Origin: Kocuria turfanensis
Lineage (GTDB): Bacteria > Actinomycetota > Actinomycetes > Actinomycetales > Micrococcaceae
NCBI RefSeq assembly: GCF_001580365.1
Contig: NZ_CP014482.1
Location: 70,900 to 134,899 of the forward strand
Direction of reading: 5' to 3'
Length of the DNA stretch: 64,000 nt
Positions 52,316-61,591 of this stretch are shown piece by piece (position 1 is the stretch's first letter; every line of letters starts with the position of its first letter). The notes beneath the pieces were generated by a model. It was not told where the DNA came from. It was given only the letters and a program-made list of their open reading frames with translations, and searched no databases. Both the position numbers and the translations under genes were made by a program.

Positions 52316-53551
52316 ATGGTCAGCATCCACCACCCGACCTCGGGGACGCGGGGGCCAACTGGGGACTCAGGTCTCCCGCTGGTGAAAAAATCCCGGCTGG
52401 TGGGCGTCGATGCCGCCCGGGGTCTGGCTCTGGTCGGGATGTTCTCCATCCACATCTTGCCGGCCTGGGACCCCGAGACCTACGAGGTCACCTTGCAGTG
52501 GCAGCTGTTCGCCGGCCGGGCCGCGGCCCTGTTCGCGCTGCTGGCCGGGGTCGGGCTGGCGTTCTCCACCGGCGGACGCACAGCCCACCGGGGCCGGACG
52601 ATGACCGCCGACCGGGTGGGGCTGCTCATCCGGGCCGTGCTGATCACTGTGCTGGGCCTGCTCGTGAACCAGGTCATGCCGGAGGACCCGCCCGCCTACA
52701 ACATCTTGACCTACTACGGGATGTTCTTCCTGCTGGCCATCCCCTTCCTGCACCTACCCGCACGGACCCTGTTCATCCTCGCCGGAGTGACCGCGGTGAC
52801 CGCCCCGGTGCTGATGCAGACCCTGCGCGGCGTGCTGCCCGCGATGGAGGTCTACAATCCCACCATCACCGGGGTGCTCACCGACCCTGGCACGGTGCTC
52901 TCCCAACTGTTGTTCACCGGTACCTACCCTGCGGCCCCATACCTGACCTACCTGCTTGCCGGCGTAGCCATCGGCCGGCTCAACCTGCGGTCCCTGCACG
53001 TCCAGGTCCGGCTGCTCGGGGCGGGCCTGGTCCTGGCTCTGGCCGCGTGGTTGGTCTACTGGGTGCTGATCATGCAGGCCGGCGGCTTTGACCAGCTGAT
53101 GAGCTCCACCCCGGGACTGAGCCAGGAGCAGATCGACGAGATCATCATCTGGGGCCCCGACCCCGTCCTGCCCGACACGTCGTGGTGGTGGCTGCTAATC
53201 CCCGGTCCGCACACCAACACCCCGATCGCGATCCTCTATGGCCTCGGCTCCGGTGCGGCCGTGCTGGGGGCGTTCCTGCTCATCGGGCGGAAGGCCGGCG
53301 CCTGGTTGCTGCCGCTCAGTGCTGCGGGCTCCATGACCCTGACCCTCTACACCGCCCACCTGCTGGCCCTGGCCGCCATGGTGCACTACGAGGTGCCCCT
53401 CCTGTGGTTCCTCATCCACGCAGGCGGGGCGGCGGTGTTCGCGGTGGCCTGGCAGCGCGCCTACGGCCAGGGCCCACTGGAGCTGGCCCTGGCCCGGACC
53501 GCCGGCGCCGGGCGTGGGCTCGTGCTCACCTCCGCTCGATGCGAAGACTGA
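52316..53551 (+). CDS. HGSNAT/DUF1624-like membrane protein with DUF418-type end
   Basis: 411 residues with ten to eleven helices. The start GVDAARGLALVGMFSIHILP is the conserved N-terminus of heparan-alpha-glucosaminide N-acetyltransferase-like (DUF1624) and DUF418 proteins. LLAGVGLAFSTGGRT and LLPLSAAGSMTLTLYTAH follow the same families. These are presumed acyl-transferring membrane proteins, with substrate unknown. GAGAAGGAG precedes ATG 52316. Not obviously linked to copper genes on its left. Confidence 0.82.
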   Translation: MVSIHHPTSGTRGPTGDSGLPLVKKSRLVGVDAARGLALVGMFSIHILPAWDPETYEVTLQWQLFAGRAAALFALLAGVGLAFSTGGRTAHRGRTMTADRVGLLIRAVLITVLGLLVNQVMPEDPPAYNILTYYGMFFLLAIPFLHLPARTLFILAGVTAVTAPVLMQTLRGVLPAMEVYNPTITGVLTDPGTVLSQLLFTGTYPAAPYLTYLLAGVAIGRLNLRSLHVQVRLLGAGLVLALAAWLVYWVLIMQAGGFDQLMSSTPGLSQEQIDEIIIWGPDPVLPDTSWWWLLIPGPHTNTPIAILYGLGSGAAVLGAFLLIGRKAGAWLLPLSAAGSMTLTLYTAHLLALAAMVHYEVPLLWFLIHAGGAAVFAVAWQRAYGQGPLELALARTAGAGRGLVLTSARCED

Positions 53552-53555
53552 GCCC

Positions 53556-53583
53556 GGACCCAACTGCAGCAGCGGGTGGGTCC
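53556..53583 (+). terminator. Hairpin after the acyltransferase-like gene
   Basis: Seven-base arms GGACCCA and TGGGTCC with a 14-base interior, 4 bases after the stop. Moderately stable. Confidence 0.45.
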
Positions 53584-53848
53584 GTCGAGGCGGCGGTATC
53601 AAGAATGGGCTCCCACAACACATCCGCTGAACCCACAGAATGGGAAAGCGCCTTCGCCAGTCCCCTCTCTGTCAGCCTTGAGTGAGGCGACCGACCAGCA
53701 AGGACCTGCTGTGGGGCCGACACATTTGAGCCCGTGCTCAAAAACCATTCAGCTAGCCGTGGTCCTATTGCAGCGGCGCCCGGCGCCCGGACTTACTGGC
53801 CTTCCCTTCTGGCCCTGCCGTGTCGATACAACGTTCAGGAGAACCCCT

Positions 53849-54763
53849 ATGACCGACAACACCGCACAACCTGCTGCTGCGGGATCCACAGCGCCCGCCC
53901 GTGATGCTGGAACGGCCGCCCTCGACTTTCAGGATTTGGTGGCTCCGGTTCCGAAAGCGGTGCGCAAAGATTCCGGCACCAACGAGGTGTCCCCGGCTCC
54001 CTCCACCGGTGCCCGGTGGGCGGCGGAGTTCGCGGGCACTACCGTGCTGATTTTCGCCGGGGTGGGCACCGGGATTTTCGCCACCCAGGTCATCGATTCC
54101 GCACTGGGTTTCGGGCTGGGGCTGCTGGCGGTATTGGTGGCTTTCGGGCATGTCTCCGGGGGTCATTTCAATCCTGCCGTGACCCTGGCGGCGGTCGTGG
54201 CCGGGCGCACATCACCCAAGGTCGCCATCGGTTACGTGGTGGCCCAGGTGCTGGGGGCCCTGGTCGCGGTGGGGCTGCTGTGGGCGGTGCTGATGACACT
54301 GATCGATGCCGCCACCACCGCCCAGGCTCTGGGGGCGGTGGCCAACGGCTACGGGCAGAACTCCACTTCCCAAGCCGGCTGGCCCACCGTGCTTCTGATT
54401 GAGTTCGTGGCGAGCACCTTGTTCGTTCTCGTGGTCCTGGGCTCAACCGCCCCACGGGCCAACGCGGTACTGGCCCCGGTGGCGATCGGGGCGACCTTCG
54501 CGTTCCTGCTCACCATCCTGGCGCCGTTCGACGGCGGATCGATGAATCCGGCCCGCTCCACCGGCACCGCGGCCATCGGTGGCGCGCAGAGCCTGTCCCA
54601 GCTGTGGCTGTTCTGGGTCGCCCCGTTGTTGGGGGGTCTGGTGGCGGGTTTGATCTACCGTGTGGTGGATTTGGGCCGCGCACCCCGCCCCGCCACTACG
54701 CAATCCACGGAAGACGCCACAGCAAACAACAGCACCGACACTTCCACCGCCCCGGAAGTGTGA
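53849..54763 (+). CDS. Aquaporin (MIP family)
   Basis: 304 residues: a polar 60-residue N-terminal extension, then six helices. Both NPA boxes are present, SGGHFNPAVTLAAVV and GGSMNPARSTGTA; the residue arrangement around them fits a water-type aquaporin (AqpZ-like) rather than a glyceroporin. A Thr/Ser-rich tail ends the protein. CAGGAG precedes ATG 53849. Osmotic adaptation is the likely role; no regulator is adjacent. Confidence 0.93.
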   Translation: MTDNTAQPAAAGSTAPARDAGTAALDFQDLVAPVPKAVRKDSGTNEVSPAPSTGARWAAEFAGTTVLIFAGVGTGIFATQVIDSALGFGLGLLAVLVAFGHVSGGHFNPAVTLAAVVAGRTSPKVAIGYVVAQVLGALVAVGLLWAVLMTLIDAATTAQALGAVANGYGQNSTSQAGWPTVLLIEFVASTLFVLVVLGSTAPRANAVLAPVAIGATFAFLLTILAPFDGGSMNPARSTGTAAIGGAQSLSQLWLFWVAPLLGGLVAGLIYRVVDLGRAPRPATTQSTEDATANNSTDTSTAPEV

Positions 54764-54785
54764 GGGAATCGAGCAGTGTCTCGTG

Positions 54786-54817
54786 ACGGGACGGTTCTAT
54801 GCACCATGACGTCCCGT
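54786..54817. terminator. Hairpin between aquaporin and cydDC
   Basis: Arms ACGGGAC and GTCCCGT around an 18-base interior, 23 bases past the aquaporin stop and between convergent genes. Confidence 0.5.
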
Positions 54818-54958
54818 TGGAGCCATGTGGATCAACCCGCGCCAGCGCAGGCCGGCCGAGCGTCGGCGGCTGAGGACAGGTCGCGCGGAGTCCCCGGGAG
54901 AGGTGTATCTCATCTGGGGCTGTGATGTCTTGGGAGATCGTCTGCGTTGGCGGGGCGG

Positions 54959-57900
54959 TCAGAGAACACGCGTCAGTGACCGGTCGCCGTTTCTGGCCTG
55001 CGCATGGTCCCTGGGTTGCGGTGGGCGGTGCTGGTGCACCCCTGGTAGGCGGAGGTGGACGTCTGCTCCAGCACGTTGTTCGGCGTGGTGGGTCACGAGC
55101 ACGACGATGCGGTCGGACAGTGCTGAGCGCAGGTCGGAGATCAGCGAGTCGGCAGCTGGTGCGTCGAGGTGAGCGGTGGGTTCGTCGAGGAGCATGACGT
55201 CGGCGCGGGTGAGCAGTGCCCTGGCCACGGCGACGCGTTGACGTTGCCCCCCGGAGAGCTCCCCGCCGCTGGGCCCAACTGGTGTGTCCAAGCCCCGGGG
55301 AAGGCTGTCCAGGAAGGGGCCCAGGCCCACACGGGTGAGGACCTCGTACATGTCCTCATCGGTGGGCCGATCGTCTTTACCCCGGGCGAGCAGGAGGTTG
55401 CCGCGGATGGTGGAGTCGAACAGATGTGCCTCCTGGGGGCACCAGGCGAAGCACCGCCGCAGCTGCCGGGCGTCGAAGGTGGTGCTGTCGGAGCCGTTGA
55501 CCTGCCATGAGCCCTCCGCGGCGGGCAAGTGGCCGAGGAGGGTCGCCAGCAGGGTGGACTTGCCTGAGCCGGAGGGACCTTCAACGACGAGCCACTGGCC
55601 GCGTCGCACGGTGGCCTGGAGGTGGCGGAATGCCGGGGCCGGCGCCTGGGGCCAGGTGACGGCCAGGTCGGCCAGCGTCAGCTCTTGGACCTGAGCCGGA
55701 ACCAGCCCGGCGGGGGGCTGAGGTCGCTCGTGACGGGTGGTTGTGGAGGTGACGGCATGGACCTTGCGCAGTGACTGGGCCAGCGCGGACCACTGCTGTA
55801 CCGCATCGACCACGCCGAGCAGCGGGTCGATCAGGCCCAGAGGCAGCAGCACGAGTCCGGCGACGACCGGTGTGGAAATCGTGCCCGCCGCCAGGGCTTC
55901 GGCGGTGGTAGCCAGCATCAGCACGGAGGAAAGAGAACAGGCCAGCACCACGACGGCCTCGCCCAGGCCCCGCGCCCAGGCACTGGAGCGGGTCGACGTG
56001 TCCGCGCGCTGCTCGAGGTCGTCCAGCCGGGCGAGCATGTCCTCGGTTCGATCGTTGGCGCGCAGCTCACTGGAGGCGGCGGCCATCGCGGCGAAGCGGC
56101 GGATCACTTTGGAGCGAACGACGGTGAGGTGGCGGGCCGCCGAGCGATCGGCCAGCAGCGCCGCGGCGGGCCCGGCGAGCAGCCCGCCGAAAACGGCGAC
56201 CAGGAGCGTGGGCACCGCGCTGGGACACAGGACCGTGACGGTGACGACAGCCCCCAGGGCGGTGCCGGCCCCGGCCATCGGTGGCAGCAGGACCCTTGGT
56301 GCCAGGTCACGGACCCGGTCTGCGGCCTCGACCAGGTGCTCCAGCGCCGCCCCACCGGTGGCCAGGGCCCGGGAGGCCAGGCCGCGGGCGGCTAGCCCGG
56401 CCCAGATCCGGGACCTGAGCTCGGTGGTGGCGGACAGGACGGCATCGTGGGTGGCCAGTCGCTCGGCGTAGCGCAGCACGGCACGGCCGATGCCGAAGAA
56501 GCGGACGCCGACGATGGCGACCATCAGGTACATGATTCCCGGTTGCTCGCTGGCGCGCACGATCAGCCAGCCCGACAGCGTGGTGAGGGCGGCGGCGAAC
56601 AGGGCTGAGGCCGTCCCCAGGGCCGCGGCCCCCAGCACGCGCCAGCGAGTGGAGGCGATGAACGCCCCGAGCTCGCCCAACGCACCACCGGAGGTCTCGG
56701 CGAGTGAAGAATTGGACGCCTCGCCCTGGCGATCGGGCACCGGCGGCTCCTCCGGGGCGGTGGTTCCTGGCCGGCGGTGCGCCCCCTCCCCGCGGGGGCT
56801 GGCGGGCTGCCCCAGGAGCACTGTCTGATCGGCGAGGGCAGTGATCTCGGTTTCGTGGGAAGCCAGGATCACGGTTGTGGTGCCGCGCAGGTTGTCGATG
56901 AGGTTTCTGATGCGGTGCGCGTTGGCGGGATCGAGGTGGGCGGTGGGCTCGTCGAGGAGCAGCAGCCTGGCCCCGGCGGTGATGCGGGCCAGGCCCCGGG
57001 CCAGGCCCAGGCGGCGCAGCTCCCCGGGACTGAGTTGGTTCGGGTCCGCCTCGGCCAGCCCGGTCAGTCCGACTCGCGCGAGGGCGTGGTGGGCGGAGGC
57101 GGTGTCGTGGGCGTAGAGCTGGATCTCGTCGAGGACGGTTTCGCCGACGGTGTGGATGTGCTGAGGCACCCAGGCCACTGCAGCCGGGTCGATCCCGTGG
57201 ATGGTTCCTTTTTGGGCTTCGATGGTTCCGGCGAGGACCCCGAGCAGGGTGGATTTGCCGCTGCCGCTGGGGCCTTCGACGCTGGTGATGGTTCCGCCGA
57301 AAATTTCGGCGTCGAGACCGGATACTGCTGGGGAGGCCCGTCCTGGGTAGCGCACGACCACGCCGCTGATCCGCACCAGGGGTGCCTGGTCCGCCGGAGT
57401 GTCCGGCCGGGGGTTGATCGTTGCGGGGTTCGATTCCGGCGGCGTCGTTCTGCGGATGTCGGGGGCCGGGGACTCGGCGACGATCTCCCGGGAGCGATGC
57501 AGGGCTGCCATGCCGTCCTGGGAGGCGTGGAAGGCTGCGCCGAGGTCGCGGAAGGGGGCGAAGCATTCAGGGGCGAGGATGAGGGCAACGAGCCCCACCA
57601 GGAGGTCGAGGTCACCGTAAACGAGACGCACGCCGACGAACACCGCCACGACGGCGACCGAGAGCGTGGCGATCAGCTCGAGCACCAGCGCGGAGAGGAA
57701 AGCGGTGCGCAGCGTCACCATGGTCGTGTGCCGGTGCTGCTCGGAGACATCGCGCAACGCCGCAGCCTGCTCCTCGATCCGCCCCAGGCCCACGAGGACG
57801 GGCAGTCCACGGGCGAGTTCGACCAGGTGGTGGGAGAGCCGTTGAAGAACGGCGGAAGACTCCCCGGCCTTGTCCTGGGAGTGCAGTCCGATCAGTGCCA

Positions 57901-58387
57901 TGAACACCGGGATCAGGGGCACGGTGAGCACGATGATGAGGGCGCTGACCCAGTCGGCGGCCAGAATCCTCGCCCCGACCAGCAGAGGCACGGCGGCGGC
58001 GGCGGTGACCGAGGGCAGCACGCGCGCGTAGTAGTCGTCGAGGGCGTCGAGGCCGATGGTGCCCACGGTGGTCGTGGCGCCGACGTCGTGGCCACCACCG
58101 GCCATGAGGCCGGTGGCGAGTTCTCGGCGCAGCCCCCGCTTCGCCCGACCGGCGGCGCGGACGGCGACGACCTGGGTGGCCCAGGTGGTTCCGGCACGCA
58201 GCAACCCGGCGCCGATCCCGACCAGCAGAGCCCGTTGCCAGGCCGCCGTGTCATGAGCGATGACCCCGACGATGCCGCGAGCCAGGGCTTCGGCCATGCC
58301 GATCAGGGCCAGAGCCTTGAGCGCTCCTAGGAGGCTGAGGGTAAAGACTGTTGCAGAGCCGCCGGGGCCCAGTGGGGGACGTTTCAT
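54959..58387 (-). CDS. cydDC: CydDC fused thiol-exporting ABC transporter
   Basis: 1142 residues: membrane domain, ATPase, membrane domain, ATPase in one chain. Two Walker A motifs VEGPSGSGKSTLL (about residues 374 and 940), signature sequences LSPGELRRLGLARGLA and LSGGQRQRVAVARALL, and Walker B LLLLDEPTAHLD and VMLLDEPTAHLD. In other bacteria CydD and CydC are separate subunits; fusions occur in actinobacteria. The transporter (cysteine/glutathione or heme-linked) is required to assemble cytochrome bd. Its ATG overlaps the cydB stop (58384-58387). Confidence 0.94.
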   Translation of the reverse strand: MKRPPLGPGGSATVFTLSLLGALKALALIGMAEALARGIVGVIAHDTAAWQRALLVGIGAGLLRAGTTWATQVVAVRAAGRAKRGLRRELATGLMAGGGHDVGATTTVGTIGLDALDDYYARVLPSVTAAAAVPLLVGARILAADWVSALIIVLTVPLIPVFMALIGLHSQDKAGESSAVLQRLSHHLVELARGLPVLVGLGRIEEQAAALRDVSEQHRHTTMVTLRTAFLSALVLELIATLSVAVVAVFVGVRLVYGDLDLLVGLVALILAPECFAPFRDLGAAFHASQDGMAALHRSREIVAESPAPDIRRTTPPESNPATINPRPDTPADQAPLVRISGVVVRYPGRASPAVSGLDAEIFGGTITSVEGPSGSGKSTLLGVLAGTIEAQKGTIHGIDPAAVAWVPQHIHTVGETVLDEIQLYAHDTASAHHALARVGLTGLAEADPNQLSPGELRRLGLARGLARITAGARLLLLDEPTAHLDPANAHRIRNLIDNLRGTTTVILASHETEITALADQTVLLGQPASPRGEGAHRRPGTTAPEEPPVPDRQGEASNSSLAETSGGALGELGAFIASTRWRVLGAAALGTASALFAAALTTLSGWLIVRASEQPGIMYLMVAIVGVRFFGIGRAVLRYAERLATHDAVLSATTELRSRIWAGLAARGLASRALATGGAALEHLVEAADRVRDLAPRVLLPPMAGAGTALGAVVTVTVLCPSAVPTLLVAVFGGLLAGPAAALLADRSAARHLTVVRSKVIRRFAAMAAASSELRANDRTEDMLARLDDLEQRADTSTRSSAWARGLGEAVVVLACSLSSVLMLATTAEALAAGTISTPVVAGLVLLPLGLIDPLLGVVDAVQQWSALAQSLRKVHAVTSTTTRHERPQPPAGLVPAQVQELTLADLAVTWPQAPAPAFRHLQATVRRGQWLVVEGPSGSGKSTLLATLLGHLPAAEGSWQVNGSDSTTFDARQLRRCFAWCPQEAHLFDSTIRGNLLLARGKDDRPTDEDMYEVLTRVGLGPFLDSLPRGLDTPVGPSGGELSGGQRQRVAVARALLTRADVMLLDEPTAHLDAPAADSLISDLRSALSDRIVVLVTHHAEQRAGADVHLRLPGVHQHRPPQPRDHAQARNGDRSLTRVL

Positions 58388-59478
58388 GCCTGCCTGTTCC
58401 CGTCCGCGCCTCTCCCCGGCACACCCTCACGTGGGGTGCCCGTGGCGAGTTTCGGGGCAACGGCGGGAAGGACGGGGTGGGGGGCGGGAAGATGGCCGGT
58501 GGTCAGGCGCCGGCGGAACACCCAGTAGCTCCAGCCCTGAGCGAGCAGCACCGCGGGCAAGCCGATGGCCGCCACGACGGTCATGACCCCCAGGGTGTAG
58601 TCGCTGCTGGAGGCATTGGCCACCGTCAGGTGGTGGGCGGGGTCGATCGTGGAGGGCAGGACCACGGGGTAGACGTTGGCGAAGATTGAGGTAAGACCGC
58701 AGAACAGCAGTGCGGCGGAACCGGCGAAGGCGCGGCCTTCCCGGCCCAGGCGGGCGCTGGTCCACCCGAAGAGCGCGGCGACGACCGCGACACCGACCAG
58801 GGGCCAGGTCCAGGCCGTGTCGTGGAGCACTTGAACGGCCAACACCCACACGGTGAGCGGCACCAGCGCAGCCGGACCGAAGCGGAGGAGGAACCGGCGG
58901 GCACGCACCCGGACCGGGCCCTCGGTCTTCAGTCCCAGGAAGGCCGCGGCGTGCACGAGGCAGAACCCGACCAGCGCCAGCCCCCCGAGCAGCGCGTAGG
59001 GCGTGAGCCAGGCGAAGGCCCCGCCGACGCGGTCGCCGTTAGCGTTCAGCGGCAGACCCGTAGTGGTCAAAGCCAAGGCAGCACCTAGCCCGAAGGCGAC
59101 CAGGAACGACCCCATCCCCAAGGCCCGGTCCACCCACCGCCGCCACCGGTCGCTGTGGACCTTCCCGCGGTACTCGATGGACACCGCCCGGAAAATCAGC
59201 CCGACCAGGACGAACACGAAGGGGACGTACAGGGCAGAGAACAAGGAGGCGTACCAGTCGGGGAAGGCGGCGAAGAGCCCGGCGGCTGCAGTGATCAGCC
59301 ACACCTCGTTGCCGTCCCACACCGGGCCGATGGTATTGAGCATCTGCCGGCGCTGGCGCTCATCGCGGGTACTGGTAAGCATGAGCATCCCCACGCCCAG
59401 GTCGAAGCCGTCCAGGAGGATGAACCCGGTCCACAGCACCGCGATGGCGATGAACCAGAGAGTGGGAAGCAGTTCCAT
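58384..59478 (-). CDS. cydB: Cytochrome bd oxidase subunit II
   Basis: 364 residues from ATG 59478. The first helix has LWTGFILLDGFDLGVGML, the CydB signature; IGPVWDGNEVWLITAAAGLFAAFPDWY follows as the conserved loop, quoted here in part. About eight to nine helices. The gene lies 28 bases after cydA and is coupled to cydDC. An upstream in-frame ATG at 59532 would overlap cydA and adds unrelated residues, so I did not use it. Confidence 0.95.
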   Translation of the reverse strand: MELLPTLWFIAIAVLWTGFILLDGFDLGVGMLMLTSTRDERQRRQMLNTIGPVWDGNEVWLITAAAGLFAAFPDWYASLFSALYVPFVFVLVGLIFRAVSIEYRGKVHSDRWRRWVDRALGMGSFLVAFGLGAALALTTTGLPLNANGDRVGGAFAWLTPYALLGGLALVGFCLVHAAAFLGLKTEGPVRVRARRFLLRFGPAALVPLTVWVLAVQVLHDTAWTWPLVGVAVVAALFGWTSARLGREGRAFAGSAALLFCGLTSIFANVYPVVLPSTIDPAHHLTVANASSSDYTLGVMTVVAAIGLPAVLLAQGWSYWVFRRRLTTGHLPAPHPVLPAVAPKLATGTPREGVPGRGADGNRQA

Positions 59479-59506
59479 GTCAGGGGCCGTTCTGTGGTCG
59501 TCGGGC

Positions 59507-61090
59507 TCAGTAGGCGAAGGCCAGCACGTCATCGCGCCGACCGGTCATGCCCTCGGGATGGGCGGGGTCATCTTCGTGGTGGGCGAGCTCGGGCATGGCC
59601 GAGGCGACCCCGCCGCGCACGTAGCGCACGAGCAGCATCGTCTCCACCACCAGCAGGACCGCGTAGATCAGCCCGAGGGTGACCAGGGAGAAAAGGATCT
59701 CCTCCCCGCTGACTCCCGGGGAGACGGCAGCGGCGGTGTACATGTACACCCCGTCCACACCACTGGGGTTGGGATTCGGGACGACCACGAACGGTTGCCG
59801 CCCCATCTCGGTGAACACCCACCCGGCAATGTTGGCCCCGAAGGGTGCCAGGATGGAGGCCACCGCCACCCACATCAAGGGCTTGGAAGCCGGGACGGTG
59901 CCCTTCCGTGTGATCCACAGCGCCAGCGCCGCGAACCCCGCGGCGAGCATGCCGAAGCCGATCATCAGGCGGAACCCCCAGTAGGTGACCTCCATCAGGG
60001 GCAGGTAGTCGATCTTCTGGCCGGCCCGTTGCCCGTACATGGGGTCCTCAGGCAGGTGGGTGCCGTAGGCGGCCTCGTACTGTGGGATGAGGGTGTTCAC
60101 GCCCTTGACTTCGGTGTCAAAGTCCCCGTGGGCCAGAAACGACAACAGGCCCGGGATCTCGATGACGTTGGTCACCTGGTCACAGTCCTGGGCTCCCAGC
60201 GGGCCCACCGCCAGCACCGAAAAGCTGGTGCCATCGTGGCAGGCCGCCTCAGCGGCAGCCATCTTCAGCGGTTGCTGCTCGAACATCAGCTTGCCCTGCA
60301 GGTCCCCGGTGGCGGCGACCCCGCCGAAGGCGACGGCGGCGACCACCGCACCGATGCGCAGACTGGACAGCCACACCGCGTGGTCGACCCGGTCCCGCCC
60401 GGGAATATCGGCCCGCTCCCCCACAACCACGGCACCGGAATCGTCGACGGTGTCGATGTTGTCCCGGCGGCGCTGCCACAGCTGGTACCAGGAAACCCCA
60501 ATCAGGAACGCCGCGCCCACTGCCACCGCTCCGGCCAGAGTGTGGGAGTAGGCCACCAGGGCCGTGTTATTGGTCAGCACCGCCCACACGTCGTTCATCA
60601 CAGGGCGGCCGTCCACCATCTCCACGCCCACCGGGTGCTGCATCCAGGAGTTGGCGACGATGATGAAAAAGGCCGAAACCACGGAGCCCAGCACCGCGGT
60701 CCACAGCGTGGCCAGGTGCAGCTTCTTGGGCAGGCGATCCCAGCCGAAGATCCACAGGCCCAGGAAGGTGGACTCGAAGAAGAAGGCGAGCAGGCCCTCC
60801 ATCGCCAACGGTGCCCCGAAGACATCGCCGACGAAGCGGGAGTACTCGCTCCAGGCCATCCCGAACTGGAACTCCTGCACCAACCCGGTGGCCACGCCCA
60901 TGATGAAGTTGATCAGGTAGAGCTTGCCCCAGAACTTCGTCATCCGCAGCCAACGCCCGTTGCCGGTACGCACCCACATCGTCTGCATGAGCGCCACCAG
61001 CAGACCCAGCCCGAGCGTGAGCGGGACCATCACGAAGTGGTAGACGGTGGTGATCCCGAACTGCCACCGGGCGATCTCCAACGGATCCAT
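59507..61090 (-). CDS. cydA: Cytochrome bd oxidase subunit I
   Basis: 527 residues. ARWQFGITTVYHFVMVPLTL carries the His ligand of heme b595, and EYSRFVGDVFGAPLAMEGLL and FFFESTFLGLWIFGW the conserved glutamates. The usual GRQPW reads MGRQPF, a Trp to Phe change. The Q loop is short. Cytochrome bd reduces O2 with quinol and gives resistance to low O2, NO and H2S. First gene of cydAB-cydDC; it faces blaI across a 55-bp palindrome that starts 22 bases upstream of the ATG. Confidence 0.96.
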   Translation of the reverse strand: MDPLEIARWQFGITTVYHFVMVPLTLGLGLLVALMQTMWVRTGNGRWLRMTKFWGKLYLINFIMGVATGLVQEFQFGMAWSEYSRFVGDVFGAPLAMEGLLAFFFESTFLGLWIFGWDRLPKKLHLATLWTAVLGSVVSAFFIIVANSWMQHPVGVEMVDGRPVMNDVWAVLTNNTALVAYSHTLAGAVAVGAAFLIGVSWYQLWQRRRDNIDTVDDSGAVVVGERADIPGRDRVDHAVWLSSLRIGAVVAAVAFGGVAATGDLQGKLMFEQQPLKMAAAEAACHDGTSFSVLAVGPLGAQDCDQVTNVIEIPGLLSFLAHGDFDTEVKGVNTLIPQYEAAYGTHLPEDPMYGQRAGQKIDYLPLMEVTYWGFRLMIGFGMLAAGFAALALWITRKGTVPASKPLMWVAVASILAPFGANIAGWVFTEMGRQPFVVVPNPNPSGVDGVYMYTAAAVSPGVSGEEILFSLVTLGLIYAVLLVVETMLLVRYVRGGVASAMPELAHHEDDPAHPEGMTGRRDDVLAFAY

Positions 61091-61111
61091 GGGTTGTCCC
61101 CCAAGCCTGTT

Positions 61112-61166
61112 TACAGTGGTGTAGAAGTAATTCTACGAGTCGTAGAACTACTTCTACACCACTGTA
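61112..61166. promoter_or_regulatory. 55-bp palindromic operator between cydA and blaI
   Basis: Two 27-base arms (61112-61138 and 61140-61166) match at 26 of 27 positions around one central base. Each arm holds TACA-N4-TGTA (TACAGTGGTGTA and its mate TACACCACTGTA), the half-site words of BlaI/MecI-type repressors, plus an inner TTCTACGA. A -10-like TAGAAT at 61187-61192 lies 6 bases before the GTG of blaI. The layout suits joint repression of cydA and blaI. Confidence 0.85.
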
Positions 61167-61198
61167 GAACACGTGGGTCGGTCCGCTAGAATCAGCCG

Positions 61199-61585
61199 GT
61201 GGCAACCAACGAATCGAAACGTGCAACCTCCTTAGGTGACCTGGAGCGATCCATCATGGAGATCCTCTGGCAGGCGGACACCCCCCTGTCGGCTTACGAC
61301 CTTCAGGACCAGCTCCCCCTAGCCACCGACAGCGGCCGCCCCCGCGCCGCCACCACCGTGCTCACCGTCCTGTCCCGCCTGGAGCGCAAAGGCTTCGTCA
61401 CACGGGAACGCACCTTCCGCCCCCACCGCTACTTACCTGCGGCCTCCCGGGAGGAGCACATGGCCTCCCTCATGCACGAGGTCCTCGGAACAGCCAACGA
61501 CCGGGCCGCCGTACTCGAACGCTTCGTCGGGGGCGTCAGTTCCGAGGAAGCACAAACGCTGCGGCGCCTCCTCGACGACCACTGA
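61199..61585 (+). CDS. BlaI/MecI/CopY-family repressor
   Basis: 128 residues from GTG 61199, with a probable leaderless mRNA. Winged helix: LGDLERSIMEILWQADTPLS, then RPRAATTVLTVLSRLERKGF as recognition helix and wing, and a C-terminal dimer helix ending SEEAQTLRRLLDDH. Family members bind TACA/TGTA dyads and are released by proteolysis. It faces cydA and is followed after 6 bases by its likely protease partner. No beta-lactamase gene is in the window, so the target is more likely respiration. Confidence 0.92.
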   Translation: MATNESKRATSLGDLERSIMEILWQADTPLSAYDLQDQLPLATDSGRPRAATTVLTVLSRLERKGFVTRERTFRPHRYLPAASREEHMASLMHEVLGTANDRAAVLERFVGGVSSEEAQTLRRLLDDH

Positions 61586-61591
61586 GTCCAT

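Noticed and set aside
56777..58330. A 517-codon plus-strand frame opposite cydDC
   Set aside because: Its residues are the G/A/R/P-rich mirror of a clearly conserved ABC transporter on the other strand; no family motif and no ribosome site.
59003..61189. A 728-codon plus-strand frame opposite cydA and cydB
   Set aside because: Mirror of strongly conserved oxidase genes; composition is typical of high-GC antisense frames.
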